Source: Arthrobacter sp. U41
GTDB taxonomy: Bacteria; Actinomycetota; Actinomycetes; Actinomycetales; Micrococcaceae
DNA length: 64,000 bases
Direction: 5' to 3'
Assembly (NCBI RefSeq): GCF_007679325.1
Contig: NZ_VEGI01000002.1
Span: forward strand, 186,001 to 250,000
Positions 19,562 to 27,893 of the stretch are shown in pieces. The notes beneath the pieces are model-generated. The model made no database searches. It was not told the DNA's origin and saw only the letters and a program-made list of their open reading frames with translations. Position 1 is the stretch's first letter, and each line of letters starts with the position of its first letter. The translations under genes were made by a program, and so were the position numbers.

Positions 19562-20572
19562 TTAGTTGGAGGCGGGAGCGGAGCAGGACTGCCGGATTGT
19601 CAGGCTCACCGGGAGTACTTTGTGCTCCAGAGGGGGCTGATTGGGACTGCCGAATCGTTCAATCCGCTCGAGCAGCAGGTCCGCGGCGGCGTGGCCCTCG
19701 GCGATGGCGGGCCGCGAGATCACAGTGACGGGCGCCGGGAGCAGTTCCGCCAGGTCGAAGTCGTCGAAACAGAGGAAGGAGAGCTGCCCGGGGATTGACA
19801 CCCCGGCGGCGTGTAGGGAGAGCAGGGCACCTTGGGCCATGGTGTTGTTGCCCACGAACAGTGCCGTGATTCCGGTGGGATTGTCGATCAGCTCCTGGGC
19901 GGCGCGACGGCCGAAGTCACGGCTGAATTCGCCGATCTTCACGGCTTCGGCCGGGACCTGGATGCCGGCATCGGCCAAGGTCTGCAGGAAGACCTGATGG
20001 CGGACCCGTCCGGGAACGGTGTCCTGGCGTCCGCTGATGATGCCGAATCTGCGGTGCCCCAGGGACAGGAGATAGTCCGCAGCAGCTTTGGCCCCGCTGG
20101 CGTTGTCGACATGGACCAGGTCGAAACCCGGCTCATCACCTACGGTCCGGTCGATCAGCACCACCGGCTTGTTGAGGTCCGCCAGCATCCTGCGGGTTCG
20201 GTCGCCTTCTTCGGCCGGCACAATCGCGACGGCGTCGACGGCGTCGATGAGGTTGCCCAGGAGTTCCGACTCCGCGCTGAACTGCTCATCGCTGCTGGCC
20301 ACGACGATTCGGAATCCCTGCGTCATGACCCGTTCCTCAATGCCGCGGACCAGTGCGGCGAAGTAAGGGTTCGAGATGTCGGGGACAATCACGGCAATGC
20401 TGTGATGCTTGCCCAGGCGCAGCCCGCGGGCACTGGCGTTGGGCCGGTAGCCGAGATCTGTGATGGCCCGCCTGATCGCCTCAGCACTGCGGACGTTTTC
20501 CCCGGCGAGCATGCGTGAGACGCTGGCGATCGACACGCCGGCAAGCTTTGCCACGTCATGGATGTTTGCCAC
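19562..20572 (-). CDS. rbsR: LacI-family repressor of the ribose operon
   Basis: Ribose-responsive repressor, 336 aa, with an N-terminal LacI helix-turn-helix (IHDVAKLAGVSIASVSRMLAG), hinge (NASARGLRLGK) and a full periplasmic-binding-like effector domain. The GTG at 20572 is chosen because AAAGGAG lies about 9 nt upstream and the HTH starts right after it; an in-frame ATG at 20671 would begin inside the operator. First gene of the operon, so it probably represses itself. Confidence 0.88.
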   Translation of the reverse strand: MANIHDVAKLAGVSIASVSRMLAGENVRSAEAIRRAITDLGYRPNASARGLRLGKHHSIAVIVPDISNPYFAALVRGIEERVMTQGFRIVVASSDEQFSAESELLGNLIDAVDAVAIVPAEEGDRTRRMLADLNKPVVLIDRTVGDEPGFDLVHVDNASGAKAAADYLLSLGHRRFGIISGRQDTVPGRVRHQVFLQTLADAGIQVPAEAVKIGEFSRDFGRRAAQELIDNPTGITALFVGNNTMAQGALLSLHAAGVSIPGQLSFLCFDDFDLAELLPAPVTVISRPAIAEGHAAADLLLERIERFGSPNQPPLEHKVLPVSLTIRQSCSAPASN

Positions 20573-20669
20573 GGATGCCCTCTCCTTTGAGTCGGCCGGG
20601 TCTGCTGGTCCGGCCATTCTTTGCCGGGATGAGGCGCCGGTTGTGAACCCAGTCACGCCGGAATTCGAC

Positions 20670-20689
20670 AACTGTAAACGTTTTCAGTT
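20670..20689. promoter_or_regulatory. LacI-type operator upstream of rbsR
   Basis: 20-bp palindrome AACTGTAAACGTTTTCAGTT, with only one mismatched base pair and a central CG, the form recognised by LacI-family repressors. It lies about 100 nt upstream of the rbsR start and is the only such site seen near the operon. Confidence 0.75.
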
Positions 20690-20736
20690 GGAAGCACAAG
20701 GGCGGGTTTGACCAGCTGTTATTGCCGGAGCAGCGT

Positions 20737-21354
20737 TCAGGAATCCCCGGACCCAAGTCCTGGGGGCATGCCTTGGTTGTCGTGCCCGCCGCCGCGCAGC
20801 CGGGCGATCAGCCGGGCCACCGCCCGCTCGGCGAGGGCATCCGCCGTCGTGCTGGTTCCCGGCGGCAACGCGTCGACGCCGTCCGGCGGCCGGGTGTCCG
20901 AAACCACCAGCTGGGCCACGCCGCGGTCCACGAGTTCCGTCATCGCCTCGATATCGGCGGCGGTGCGCCCGGCCGGGCGGGAGCCGAGAATGACGCCGTC
21001 GGCGCCGCCCGAGAGCATAAACGGACGCCAGCTGTCGCCGACCAGGACGACCGGCTGGTAGCCGTGCCGGGGCAGGATCCGGGCAGCGGCGGTGGCCAGC
21101 TCCCGGTCCCCGGAATCGTCGAGGTCGGTGATGGCCAAGGCGACGACGTCGGTGCGTCCGCGCCGCATCCCGCGGGCGGCCCCGTTGGGCACATAGCCGA
21201 GGTCGCGGGCCGCGGCATGGACGCGGTCCTGCGTGGGCTGGCTGATCCGGGTGTTCCCGCCGGACCGGCCGGAGAGCACGTAGGACACGGTGGTCAGGGA
21301 CACGCCTGCCGCCTCCGCGACGTCGCGGATGGTGGGCTTGGATCCGTGCCGCAC
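20737..21354 (-). CDS. Short LacI-family regulator with reduced effector domain
   Basis: A 205-aa protein with a complete LacI helix-turn-helix (IRDVAEAAGVSLTTVSYVLSG) and hinge, but only about 140 residues after it where the family normally has ~280. The remaining segment keeps the first Rossmann half (DVVALAITDLDD ... GADGVILGSRP ... VSDTRPPDG) and then jumps to the C-terminal dimer helix (ALAERAVARLIARL). GTG start with GGGAG 7 nt upstream. Probably a constitutive or partner-dependent DNA binder; the target is unknown. Confidence 0.75.
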   Translation of the reverse strand: MRHGSKPTIRDVAEAAGVSLTTVSYVLSGRSGGNTRISQPTQDRVHAAARDLGYVPNGAARGMRRGRTDVVALAITDLDDSGDRELATAAARILPRHGYQPVVLVGDSWRPFMLSGGADGVILGSRPAGRTAADIEAMTELVDRGVAQLVVSDTRPPDGVDALPPGTSTTADALAERAVARLIARLRGGGHDNQGMPPGLGSGDS

Positions 21355-21521
21355 TGATGACTCCCGGGTACTTCTCCGCCGCAGATTAGCGGCGGCCTTG
21401 AGGCTGGCTTCTCCTTGAACTGTAGCGGGAAGTCACGCGCAAGGGTCACGGGCGGGGACTTTCCGCCGTGCCCATTGTTAAGGGTTGTGTACCCCTGCGG
21501 GCGGCCACCGCGCGAAAGGCG

Positions 21522-21527
21522 TAGCGT
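21522..21527 (+). promoter_or_regulatory. -10 hexamer of leaderless DUF6919-like gene
   Basis: TAGCGT, 6 nt before the ATG at 21534. Confidence 0.45.
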
Positions 21528-21533
21528 GCAGAG

Positions 21534-22154
21534 ATGGCTGAGGACAGATACACCACCGAGAGGGACGGCTTCGGGCGGCTCCTGGCAGACCGTGAAGTCT
21601 GGCGGCAGGCGGGCACCATCCCCGCGGCCGGCGAGCTCACCGCGCGCTGGCTGGAAGGGCGCAGCGAATACCAGCCGGGGACCTTCGCCCCCGGCTTCGA
21701 CGCAGAAACCCGGGCCATCGCCGGCCGGCTCGCGGAGTTGAGCCGGAGCGGTCTCTTCACCAAGGAATCGCAGCCCGGCGTGCTCGCCGAGGGACACGCG
21801 CAGCGCGCCTACGTGACGGGTTTCTGCAGTGCGGAGTCGGCGTCGGCGCTTCTGGAACTGTCCGGCCGGACCGATCTTGTGACCGTGGCGCATGCTCCCG
21901 GAGAGGCCAGCCAGGCCTCCATCCCCGTGACTTTGCGGGACGACGCCGTGGTGACGGTTCTCGGCAGCAGTGAGGTCCCCGTCAGCGAGGAGCAGCTCCG
22001 CGACTGGACCGAGGAGGCCAACGAAACCCTCGCCCTGTTGCTGGCCGAGTCCTGGTATGTGGAGGTCTTCGACCCGGTCTGGGGCCGGGAAGAAGTCCTC
22101 CTGCCCGCCGTCCTCAACGCGCTGGCCGCCGCGGATTCAGGAAGCGGGGGCTAG
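21534..22154 (+). CDS. Hypothetical protein resembling DUF6919
   Basis: A 206-aa soluble protein without signal peptide or membrane helix. It has an ELTARWLEGR segment near residue 38, a GLFTKESQPG motif near residue 86 and QRAYVTGF after that, a pattern I associate with the actinobacterial family DUF6919; this is from memory and unverified. The C-terminal half is acidic with EELRDW/EEANETLALLL helices. Its stop overlaps the convergent ABM-like gene by 4 nt. Function unknown. Confidence 0.7.
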   Translation: MAEDRYTTERDGFGRLLADREVWRQAGTIPAAGELTARWLEGRSEYQPGTFAPGFDAETRAIAGRLAELSRSGLFTKESQPGVLAEGHAQRAYVTGFCSAESASALLELSGRTDLVTVAHAPGEASQASIPVTLRDDAVVTVLGSSEVPVSEEQLRDWTEEANETLALLLAESWYVEVFDPVWGREEVLLPAVLNALAAADSGSGG

Positions 22155-22453
22155 TCCCGGCCGATGCTGGCGGCCTCGTCCAGGGTGCGCGCCTCGAAAT
22201 GCTCCAGCATCCCGCTCATGCCCTCCATACTCTGCTTGAACACCTCGGACGCCCGCCACGCTTCAGCCTGTTCCAGCGACTCCCAGGGACCGGTGCTGAT
22301 GAACCGGTTCCGGACGTCGCGGTCATGCATCAACACGGCCTGCGTGTGCGGGAAGTCTTCCTGGGTTTTGCGGGCCAGGTCCCGCCACGCCTGCACGAAA
22401 TCATTCTCGCGGCCGGGGTGTACCAGCCAGATTCCCAGCGTATAAACCGACAC
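22151..22453 (-). CDS. Antibiotic biosynthesis monooxygenase-like (ABM) small protein
   Basis: A 100-aa dimeric alpha/beta-barrel (ferredoxin-like) domain: an opening strand MSVYTLGIWLVHPGRE, a helix with AWRDLARKT, a strand RFISTGPWESLEQAEAW and a final helix. Such proteins are cofactor-free oxygenases or heme-handling proteins; no specific role can be assigned. GTG 22453 is chosen because GGAGG lies 8 nt upstream; the ATG at 22468 lacks a ribosome binding site. Confidence 0.72.
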   Translation of the reverse strand: MSVYTLGIWLVHPGRENDFVQAWRDLARKTQEDFPHTQAVLMHDRDVRNRFISTGPWESLEQAEAWRASEVFKQSMEGMSGMLEHFEARTLDEAASIGRD

Positions 22454-22587
22454 GTCGATCGCCTCCATAGTCTGCACGGGGTGGATACCCCTGATTATCG
22501 GCCCGGCCGCCAGCATGCGGGTAGGGCCGATTTACCCGCGGGCGGGACCCCTTTCAAGAAGCCGGTGCACCGGACGCCAAGGATTTG

Positions 22588-22593
22588 TAGGCT
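22588..22593 (+). promoter_or_regulatory. -10 hexamer of leaderless NTF2-like gene
   Basis: TAGGCT, 6 nt before the ATG at 22600. Confidence 0.5.
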
Positions 22594-22599
22594 GATGCC

Positions 22600-22959
22600 A
22601 TGACTGAGACGCAGCAGAAGGTGGATGGGTTCTTCGAGCGGTACGCCGCTGCGCTCCTGGCGCGCGACGCCAAAGCGATCGCGGGGCTGTATGCGGTGCC
22701 GTCCCTCATCCTGTTTCCCGGTACGTCGATCCCGGTCAGCGACTCCCGCCAGACCGAGGAGTTCTTCGCGTCGGCGTTCGGCCAGTACGCCGGGGTGGCC
22801 GACGTCCGGACGCACATCGCCATCATGGGCGAGGGACCGGGCACCGTCTGGGCGGACGTCACCTGGTCCTTCGACGGCCGGGCCTCCGAGCGGTTCTGTT
22901 ACCAGCTCATCGAATCGGCCGAGGGTTACCGGATCGCCGTCCTCACCCTGCTGGCCTGA
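22600..22959 (+). CDS. NTF2/SnoaL-like protein
   Basis: A 119-aa protein with the cone-shaped NTF2-like fold pattern: an N-terminal helix FFERYAAALLARDAKAIAGLYAVP, then strands ending WADVTWSFDG and YRIAVLTLLA. Members are small enzymes or ligand-binding proteins; no catalytic residue can be assigned. nagA starts 12 nt downstream on the same strand, so the two may be co-transcribed from one leaderless promoter. Confidence 0.75.
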   Translation: MTETQQKVDGFFERYAAALLARDAKAIAGLYAVPSLILFPGTSIPVSDSRQTEEFFASAFGQYAGVADVRTHIAIMGEGPGTVWADVTWSFDGRASERFCYQLIESAEGYRIAVLTLLA

Positions 22960-22970
22960 GAACTCTTCAG

Positions 22971-24212
22971 ATGCCGGAATCCCGCAACGCCGCTCCTGCC
23001 TACGTCCTGCGCGGCGCCCTCCTCAGCGACGGCGAAAGTGCCGCGGACTCGGTCGTGGCGGTGACGGGTGGCCGCATCGCCTACGCGGGACCCGGACGCA
23101 GCTACGATCCCGCGCAGTTCCCCGGAGCAAGGGAGCTCCCGCTGCCGCCCGGCAGTTCCCTGCTGCCCGGGCTTGTCGACCTCCACTGCCACGGCGCGGC
23201 GGGCGGCGGATTCCCGACGGGCGACGACAAAACTTGCCGGGAGGCAGCGGACTTTCTGCACCGCCAAGGGACCACCACCCTGCTGGCCAGTCTCGTCACC
23301 GCCTCGGCCGATGAGCTGCTGCGGTCGCTCGGCGTCCTCAATGTCCTGGCCGCCGAGGGTCTCATCGCGGGGATCCATGCCGAAGGCCCTTTCCTCTCCC
23401 ACACGCGCTGCGGTGCGCAGAATCCGCTCTGGCTCCGGGACCCGGATCCGGGCCTTCTCGGGGAGATGCTGGCGGCCGCCGGCGGTGCGCTGAAAACGAT
23501 GACCTACGCCCCGGAGCTTCCGGGCGCCGGCGAGCTGGTCCGGAGACTCGCGGAGCACGGTGTCGCGCCCTCGCTGGGCCACACCGACGCCGATTCGCGG
23601 ACGGCGGCGGCCTCATTGACCGAGGCCGCAGCGTTCGTGGGCACCGCGGCGCGGGCTGGGGTTTTCGGGCCGCAGGCCCGGCCGACGGTGACCCACTTGT
23701 TCAATGGCATGCCGCCGCTGCATCACCGCAGCCCGGGGCCCGCGGCGGCCTGCCTGCGGCTGGCCGCTGCGGGGACGGTCGCCGTCGAGCTCATCGCCGA
23801 CGGCGTCCACCTCGATCCGGAGACGGTCCGGATGGTGTTCGACCTGGTCGGCGCCGGAAACATCGCGCTGGTGACGGACTCCATGGCGGCAACCGGACTG
23901 CCCGACGGCGACTACGATCTGGGCCCCTCCGACGTGGTGGTGCACGACGGCGTCGCCACCTTGAGAAGCAACGGCGCCCTGGCCGGGGGCACGGCGACCC
24001 TGCTGCAGGTTGTCCGCTCCACGATTGCCGCCGGGGTGAGCCCTGCCGACGCCGTCCTGGCAGCAACCCTGGTCCCGGCCCGTGTCCTGGGCCTGGAAAC
24101 CGAAATCGGAAGCCTCCGCCCCGGAATGCGCGCCGACCTCATCGCCGTTGACCCGGGCTTCGAGCTGGTGACGGTCCTGCGCGGCGGGCGGATTCTGGAC
24201 TCCCCCAAATAA
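22971..24212 (+). CDS. nagA: N-acetylglucosamine-6-phosphate deacetylase
   Basis: Metal-dependent amidohydrolase of 413 aa that deacetylates GlcNAc-6-phosphate during amino-sugar catabolism and wall recycling. Metal ligands appear in LVDLHCHGA, GIHAEGPFLS, SLGHTDAD and VTHLFNGMPPL; the catalytic Asp is in LVTDSMAATG. Follows the NTF2-like gene by 11 nt. No nagB or PTS gene is adjacent. Confidence 0.9.
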   Translation: MPESRNAAPAYVLRGALLSDGESAADSVVAVTGGRIAYAGPGRSYDPAQFPGARELPLPPGSSLLPGLVDLHCHGAAGGGFPTGDDKTCREAADFLHRQGTTTLLASLVTASADELLRSLGVLNVLAAEGLIAGIHAEGPFLSHTRCGAQNPLWLRDPDPGLLGEMLAAAGGALKTMTYAPELPGAGELVRRLAEHGVAPSLGHTDADSRTAAASLTEAAAFVGTAARAGVFGPQARPTVTHLFNGMPPLHHRSPGPAAACLRLAAAGTVAVELIADGVHLDPETVRMVFDLVGAGNIALVTDSMAATGLPDGDYDLGPSDVVVHDGVATLRSNGALAGGTATLLQVVRSTIAAGVSPADAVLAATLVPARVLGLETEIGSLRPGMRADLIAVDPGFELVTVLRGGRILDSPK

Positions 24213-24286
24213 GCCCGGATGCCGCCTTAGCCCGGCGCCGCCTGCCGAATCGCTGGCTGGCTGGCGCCGCCGTCGCGCAGGCCGGC

Positions 24287-25558
24287 TCAGGCGGGAACCT
24301 TGTCCGCCAGGCCGGAGTGGGCCGCGCGGACGGCCGGGACGCCGTCGCCGTCCTGGCCGTACAGCCAGTCGTTGTACTGGAAGTCGTTGTCCTTCCGGCT
24401 CTTGAAGAGCAGGTTGCGCAGCGTCCGGGCCAGCCCGGAGACGTGCCAGGATTCGCCCCAGACGCGGGCGGTGCGCTGGACCCGTGCGGTGCGGCCGGCA
24501 CGGTTGGTGTTGAACTCCTTGATCGCGGCGTCCCAGGCTTCCGGGTGCACGCCGTCGGCGGTGAAGACGGTGCCGTTGCTGACATCCTGCAGCGCTGCGG
24601 CGTCCTCGAGCGCCTGGCAGGCGCCCTGGGCGAGGTACTGGAGCATCGGGTGCGCGGCGTCGCCCATCAGCACCATCCGGCCGGCGACCCAGTTTTCGAT
24701 CGGGTCGCGGTCGTACATGGGCCAGCGGATGCCGGTGGCCAGGTTCTTGAGTGCTTCCTGAACGGCCGGGACGCAGTCCTTGTACGCAGCCTCGAGCTCG
24801 TCCACTCCGCCGTACTGCTCCTCGCCGCGTTCGAAGGAGGGGCTCTTGAAGACGGCAACGGTGTTCAGCAGCTCGCCCTTGCGCAGCGGGTACTGGACGA
24901 GGTGGCAGTCCGGGCCGAGGTAGACAATGACGTCCTCGAGGTCAGCCTTGGGGGTGTCCTCGGTGATCGGCACGGTGCCGCGGTAGGCGACGTAGGCCGA
25001 GGAGACGGGCTCGTCGTTGGCCACGAGCGGACGCAGGGTGGACTTGAGTCCGTCGGCGCCGATCACGACGTCGGCCTCGTAGTCCACACCGGCCGCGGTG
25101 TGGGCCACGCCGCGGCCGTTCACGGTTTCGACACTCTCCACCATGACGTCGTTGACAAGCTTGACGCCCGCCGCCTCGCAGCCTTCGAGAAGGACCCGGT
25201 GCAGGTCGCTGCGGTGGATCACGACGTACGGCGCGCCGTAGCGGTCCGTGAACTCACCGTTGAGGGTCTGGCGCGTCAGCTCCTCGCCGGAGACGGCGTC
25301 GCGGAAGACCAGGTGCTTGGGCTGGACACCGATTTCCAGTGCCTTTTCCAGCAGGCCCCAGCGCTTCAGGACGCGGGAGGCGTTGGGGGCCATCTGCAGC
25401 CCGGCGCCGACCTCGCCGAATTCGGGAGCCCGCTCCACGAGGGTGACGTTGGCGCCGTTTTCCCGCAGTGCGAGGGCTCCGGCCAGTCCGGCCATTCCCC
25501 CTCCGATGACGAGGACATCGGTGGACTCTGCACCGGTGGACTGGACGTGCTCAGACAT
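24287..25558 (-). CDS. 3-hydroxybenzoate 6-monooxygenase
   Basis: Class A flavin monooxygenase, 423 aa, predicted to hydroxylate 3-hydroxybenzoate to gentisate using NAD(P)H and O2. FAD-binding GGGMAGLAGALAL near residue 20; the DG motif GADGLKS near residue 165; the GD motif LMGDAAHPM near residue 300. The role follows from linkage to gentisate dioxygenase, fumarylpyruvate hydrolase and maleylpyruvate isomerase; salicylate 5-type activity is the main alternative. Overlaps the transporter gene by 8 nt. Confidence 0.85.
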   Translation of the reverse strand: MSEHVQSTGAESTDVLVIGGGMAGLAGALALRENGANVTLVERAPEFGEVGAGLQMAPNASRVLKRWGLLEKALEIGVQPKHLVFRDAVSGEELTRQTLNGEFTDRYGAPYVVIHRSDLHRVLLEGCEAAGVKLVNDVMVESVETVNGRGVAHTAAGVDYEADVVIGADGLKSTLRPLVANDEPVSSAYVAYRGTVPITEDTPKADLEDVIVYLGPDCHLVQYPLRKGELLNTVAVFKSPSFERGEEQYGGVDELEAAYKDCVPAVQEALKNLATGIRWPMYDRDPIENWVAGRMVLMGDAAHPMLQYLAQGACQALEDAAALQDVSNGTVFTADGVHPEAWDAAIKEFNTNRAGRTARVQRTARVWGESWHVSGLARTLRNLLFKSRKDNDFQYNDWLYGQDGDGVPAVRAAHSGLADKVPA

Positions 25559-26903
25559 TGCTTGCTCCTGTTGTTGAGAGGGAGGGGGAGATTGAGGATT
25601 TTGACTTGAGTTTGAGGCCGACGGCGGCCAGCAGGACCGCGGCGATGGCGGCTGCACCGGCGAAGGCGAGGAAATTGGAATTGACGCCCAGCCCGGCGGC
25701 CAGCAGCAGGCCGCCCACCTGGGGTGCGGCGACGGCGCCGATGCGGCCCGTCCCCAGCGCCCATCCCAGCGCGGTTCCCCGCAGATGTCCGGGATAGTGG
25801 CTTGCGACGGCGGCGATGATGAGGCACTGCGTGCCGTGCGTTCCGACGCCGGCCAGGACCAGCATGAGGTACACGACCGTGACTGACGGTCCGGTGACCA
25901 GGACCATCAGCGCGACGGCGGCGACGGCGGCCGCGGCGATCGCGGTCGGCACCGGACCGAACCGGGTCCCGGCCCAGGCCGTGATCACCGAGCCGGCCAC
26001 CGCACCCAGGTTGAGGGCGAGGGCAAAGGTCAGGGCGGAACCCAGGTTGTAACCGGCCAGCTGCATGAGGTTCGGCAGCCAGGTGCCCAGCCCGTACCAG
26101 GCGAACAGGGTGGCGATCGTCGCCAGGGCGAACAGCATGCTGACCCCCAGGTACGGGGCACGGAGCAGGGAGGAGAAGCCGGACGGCTCCTTGATGGTGC
26201 TGGCCTTGCCGGCCGCCTTGCGGGCGGCCTTGTCTGCGGAACTCACCGGGGCCAGGGTCTCCGGCAGGTACTTGAGTCCCAGCGGCACCACGATCACCAG
26301 GGCCAGGCCTGCCACGAGGAACATGGACTCCCAGCCGAAGGCCGGGATCAGCTGGATGCCGACAAGGGCGGCAATGGACCCGCCGATCGGGACACCGGAC
26401 ATCATCAGGGTGGCGATGGTGGACCGCCATTTGGTGGGGACCAGTTCGGCGACAAGGGCGTTCGCGGAGGGCACCAGTCCGCCAAGTCCGATGCCGGCGA
26501 GGAGCCGCAGGGCGCCGAAGACGGCGGCGTTGGGTGCGAAGGCGCAGAGGACGGTGAAGACCGAGAAGATGACGGCGCAGCCCAGGATGGTCCGGCGGCG
26601 GCCCCACGAGTCGGCCATGCGGCCGGCGAAGATCGCTCCGATCATCATCCCGAGGAAAGCCATGGAACCGATGGTTCCGGCGGTGGCCTTGTTCAGGCCC
26701 CAGCCGGTCTCGGAGATCAGCGAGGACTGGACGGTGCCGTAGACGATGAGGTCGTAGCCGTCGAAGACCACCAGCAGCCAGCAGACAAGCACGGCGGCTG
26801 CCGAGCCCTTGGAGAACCGCGATGCAGGCCCATCGGCGGTGGTGGGGGCTGAGGCCCCCGGCGATGACCGTTGCGGCGCTGCAGCGGGAGGTGTGTGATT
26901 CAT
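25551..26903 (-). CDS. MFS aromatic acid transporter (AAHS family)
   Basis: A 450-aa 12-helix major facilitator for uptake of an aromatic acid, presumably 3-hydroxybenzoate or gentisate. The AAHS hallmarks are the FDGYDLIVYGTV segment in helix 1, GRMADSWGRRRTI between helices 2 and 3, and GLGGLVPSANALVAE in helix 4. First gene of a two-gene operon with the hydroxylase, divergent from iclR. Confidence 0.87.
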   Translation of the reverse strand: MNHTPPAAAPQRSSPGASAPTTADGPASRFSKGSAAAVLVCWLLVVFDGYDLIVYGTVQSSLISETGWGLNKATAGTIGSMAFLGMMIGAIFAGRMADSWGRRRTILGCAVIFSVFTVLCAFAPNAAVFGALRLLAGIGLGGLVPSANALVAELVPTKWRSTIATLMMSGVPIGGSIAALVGIQLIPAFGWESMFLVAGLALVIVVPLGLKYLPETLAPVSSADKAARKAAGKASTIKEPSGFSSLLRAPYLGVSMLFALATIATLFAWYGLGTWLPNLMQLAGYNLGSALTFALALNLGAVAGSVITAWAGTRFGPVPTAIAAAAVAAVALMVLVTGPSVTVVYLMLVLAGVGTHGTQCLIIAAVASHYPGHLRGTALGWALGTGRIGAVAAPQVGGLLLAAGLGVNSNFLAFAGAAAIAAVLLAAVGLKLKSKSSISPSLSTTGASNV

Positions 26904-26940
26904 GCCACTAACTGTCCTAGCCGCCGCAGGTGAACCACAA

Positions 26941-26946
26941 TAGAAT
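26941..26946 (+). promoter_or_regulatory. -10 hexamer of leaderless iclR
   Basis: TAGAAT, 6 nt before the GTG start at 26953; its last two bases lie inside the operator. Confidence 0.5.
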
Positions 26947-26961
26947 TCTGATGTGCAGAAC
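26945..26961. promoter_or_regulatory. IclR operator overlapping the iclR start codon
   Basis: ATTCTG-ATGTG-CAGAAC, an inverted repeat with five-base spacer and one mismatch. It is the same motif as the site at 27798 before the dioxygenase gene. It covers the predicted -10, the start site and the GTG codon of iclR, and lies 42 nt from the divergent transporter start. Confidence 0.75.
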
Positions 26962-27774
26962 AAGCCCCCGCCCGCATCAGCCCGGAAGCCCATCCAGAAG
27001 CGGCCCACCTACTCCATCGAGGCAGTGGACAACGCGTTGCAGCTCCTGCAGCTGCTCCGCGACGGCGGGGCGCTACGGCTCAAGGATGCCGCCGAGGAAC
27101 TGGGGGTGGCCCCGTCCACCGCCCACCGCCTCCTGGCCATGCTGGTCTACCGGGGCTTCGCCGTGCAGGATGAAAACCGCCGGTACGTGCCCGGCCCGGC
27201 CATGGGCGTCGGGCCGGCCGGGCTGAGCTGGACCAGGCTCCTCCGCTCGCTCTCCCAGCCGCACATGGAACTGCTCTCCGCGCGACTCAACGAGACCGTC
27301 AACCTTATGGTGCGGGTGGGGACGAAAGTGCGCTTCCTGGCCACTGTGGAGGGAAACAACGTCTTGCGGGTGGGTGACCGTCAGGGGACGGTGATGCCTG
27401 CCAATAAAACCTCCGGCGGCAAGGCCATGCTCGCCGAGCTGGAACCGCCGATGATCGACCAGCTCTTCCGCAGCAACAATGCCGAGATCGGCGGGGACAC
27501 CATTCCGGCGGCGGAGTATCCTGCGTTCCTGCGCGAACTGGAATCCATCCGCAACAACGGCTTCGCCGCCAATTTCGAAGGCACGGAGGATGGTGTGAGC
27601 GCCCTCGGCATCGCCCTGCACAACCGGCACGGGCACGTGGTGGGCGCGCTCAGCGTCGCCACTCCCGCCACCCGCTTCCGAAAAGTGTTCGACGCCGGAC
27701 TCGTCCCCGCGCTGCGGGAAACGTGCCGGCAGCTGGAGATCGACATCGCGGCCAATCCGGCCGACCCGGACTGA
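26953..27774 (+). CDS. IclR-family regulator of gentisate catabolism
   Basis: A 273-aa regulator. The N-terminal winged helix (residues ~20-85) contains LRLKDAAEELGVAPSTAHRLLAML; the C-terminal effector domain contains NKTSGGKAMLAEL and NFEGTEDGVSALGIALH. Lies between the transporter/hydroxylase operon and the dioxygenase operon, with matching operators on both sides, so it should control both and itself. The inducer is likely gentisate or 3-hydroxybenzoate (inference). Confidence 0.88.
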   Translation: MQNKPPPASARKPIQKRPTYSIEAVDNALQLLQLLRDGGALRLKDAAEELGVAPSTAHRLLAMLVYRGFAVQDENRRYVPGPAMGVGPAGLSWTRLLRSLSQPHMELLSARLNETVNLMVRVGTKVRFLATVEGNNVLRVGDRQGTVMPANKTSGGKAMLAELEPPMIDQLFRSNNAEIGGDTIPAAEYPAFLRELESIRNNGFAANFEGTEDGVSALGIALHNRHGHVVGALSVATPATRFRKVFDAGLVPALRETCRQLEIDIAANPADPD

Positions 27775-27790
27775 GCGTCCGGCCGCCCCT

Positions 27791-27822
27791 CCCAACAATT
27801 CTGACCAGCAGAATATGTTGGG
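27791..27822. promoter_or_regulatory. IclR operator before gentisate dioxygenase
   Basis: Perfect ATTCTG-ACCAG-CAGAAT core (27798-27814) inside a longer repeat CCCAACA ... TGTTGGG that is offset by one base. No T-run follows, arguing for an operator rather than an iclR terminator. Confidence 0.75.
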
Positions 27823-27893
27823 GGTCACACTGCCCCCGTCCGTAGAGTCGAACTACGCCAATGAACTGTTCTGACCCTACCGAGGAGGCCCAC

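Noticed and set aside
27791..27822. Reading the palindrome after iclR as a terminator
   Set aside because: No T-run follows, the arms are offset by one base, and its core repeats the motif at the iclR start, so an operator fits better.
27861..27893. ATG at 27861 as the gentisate dioxygenase start
   Set aside because: No ribosome binding site; the GTG at 27894 has GAGGAGG at 5 nt.
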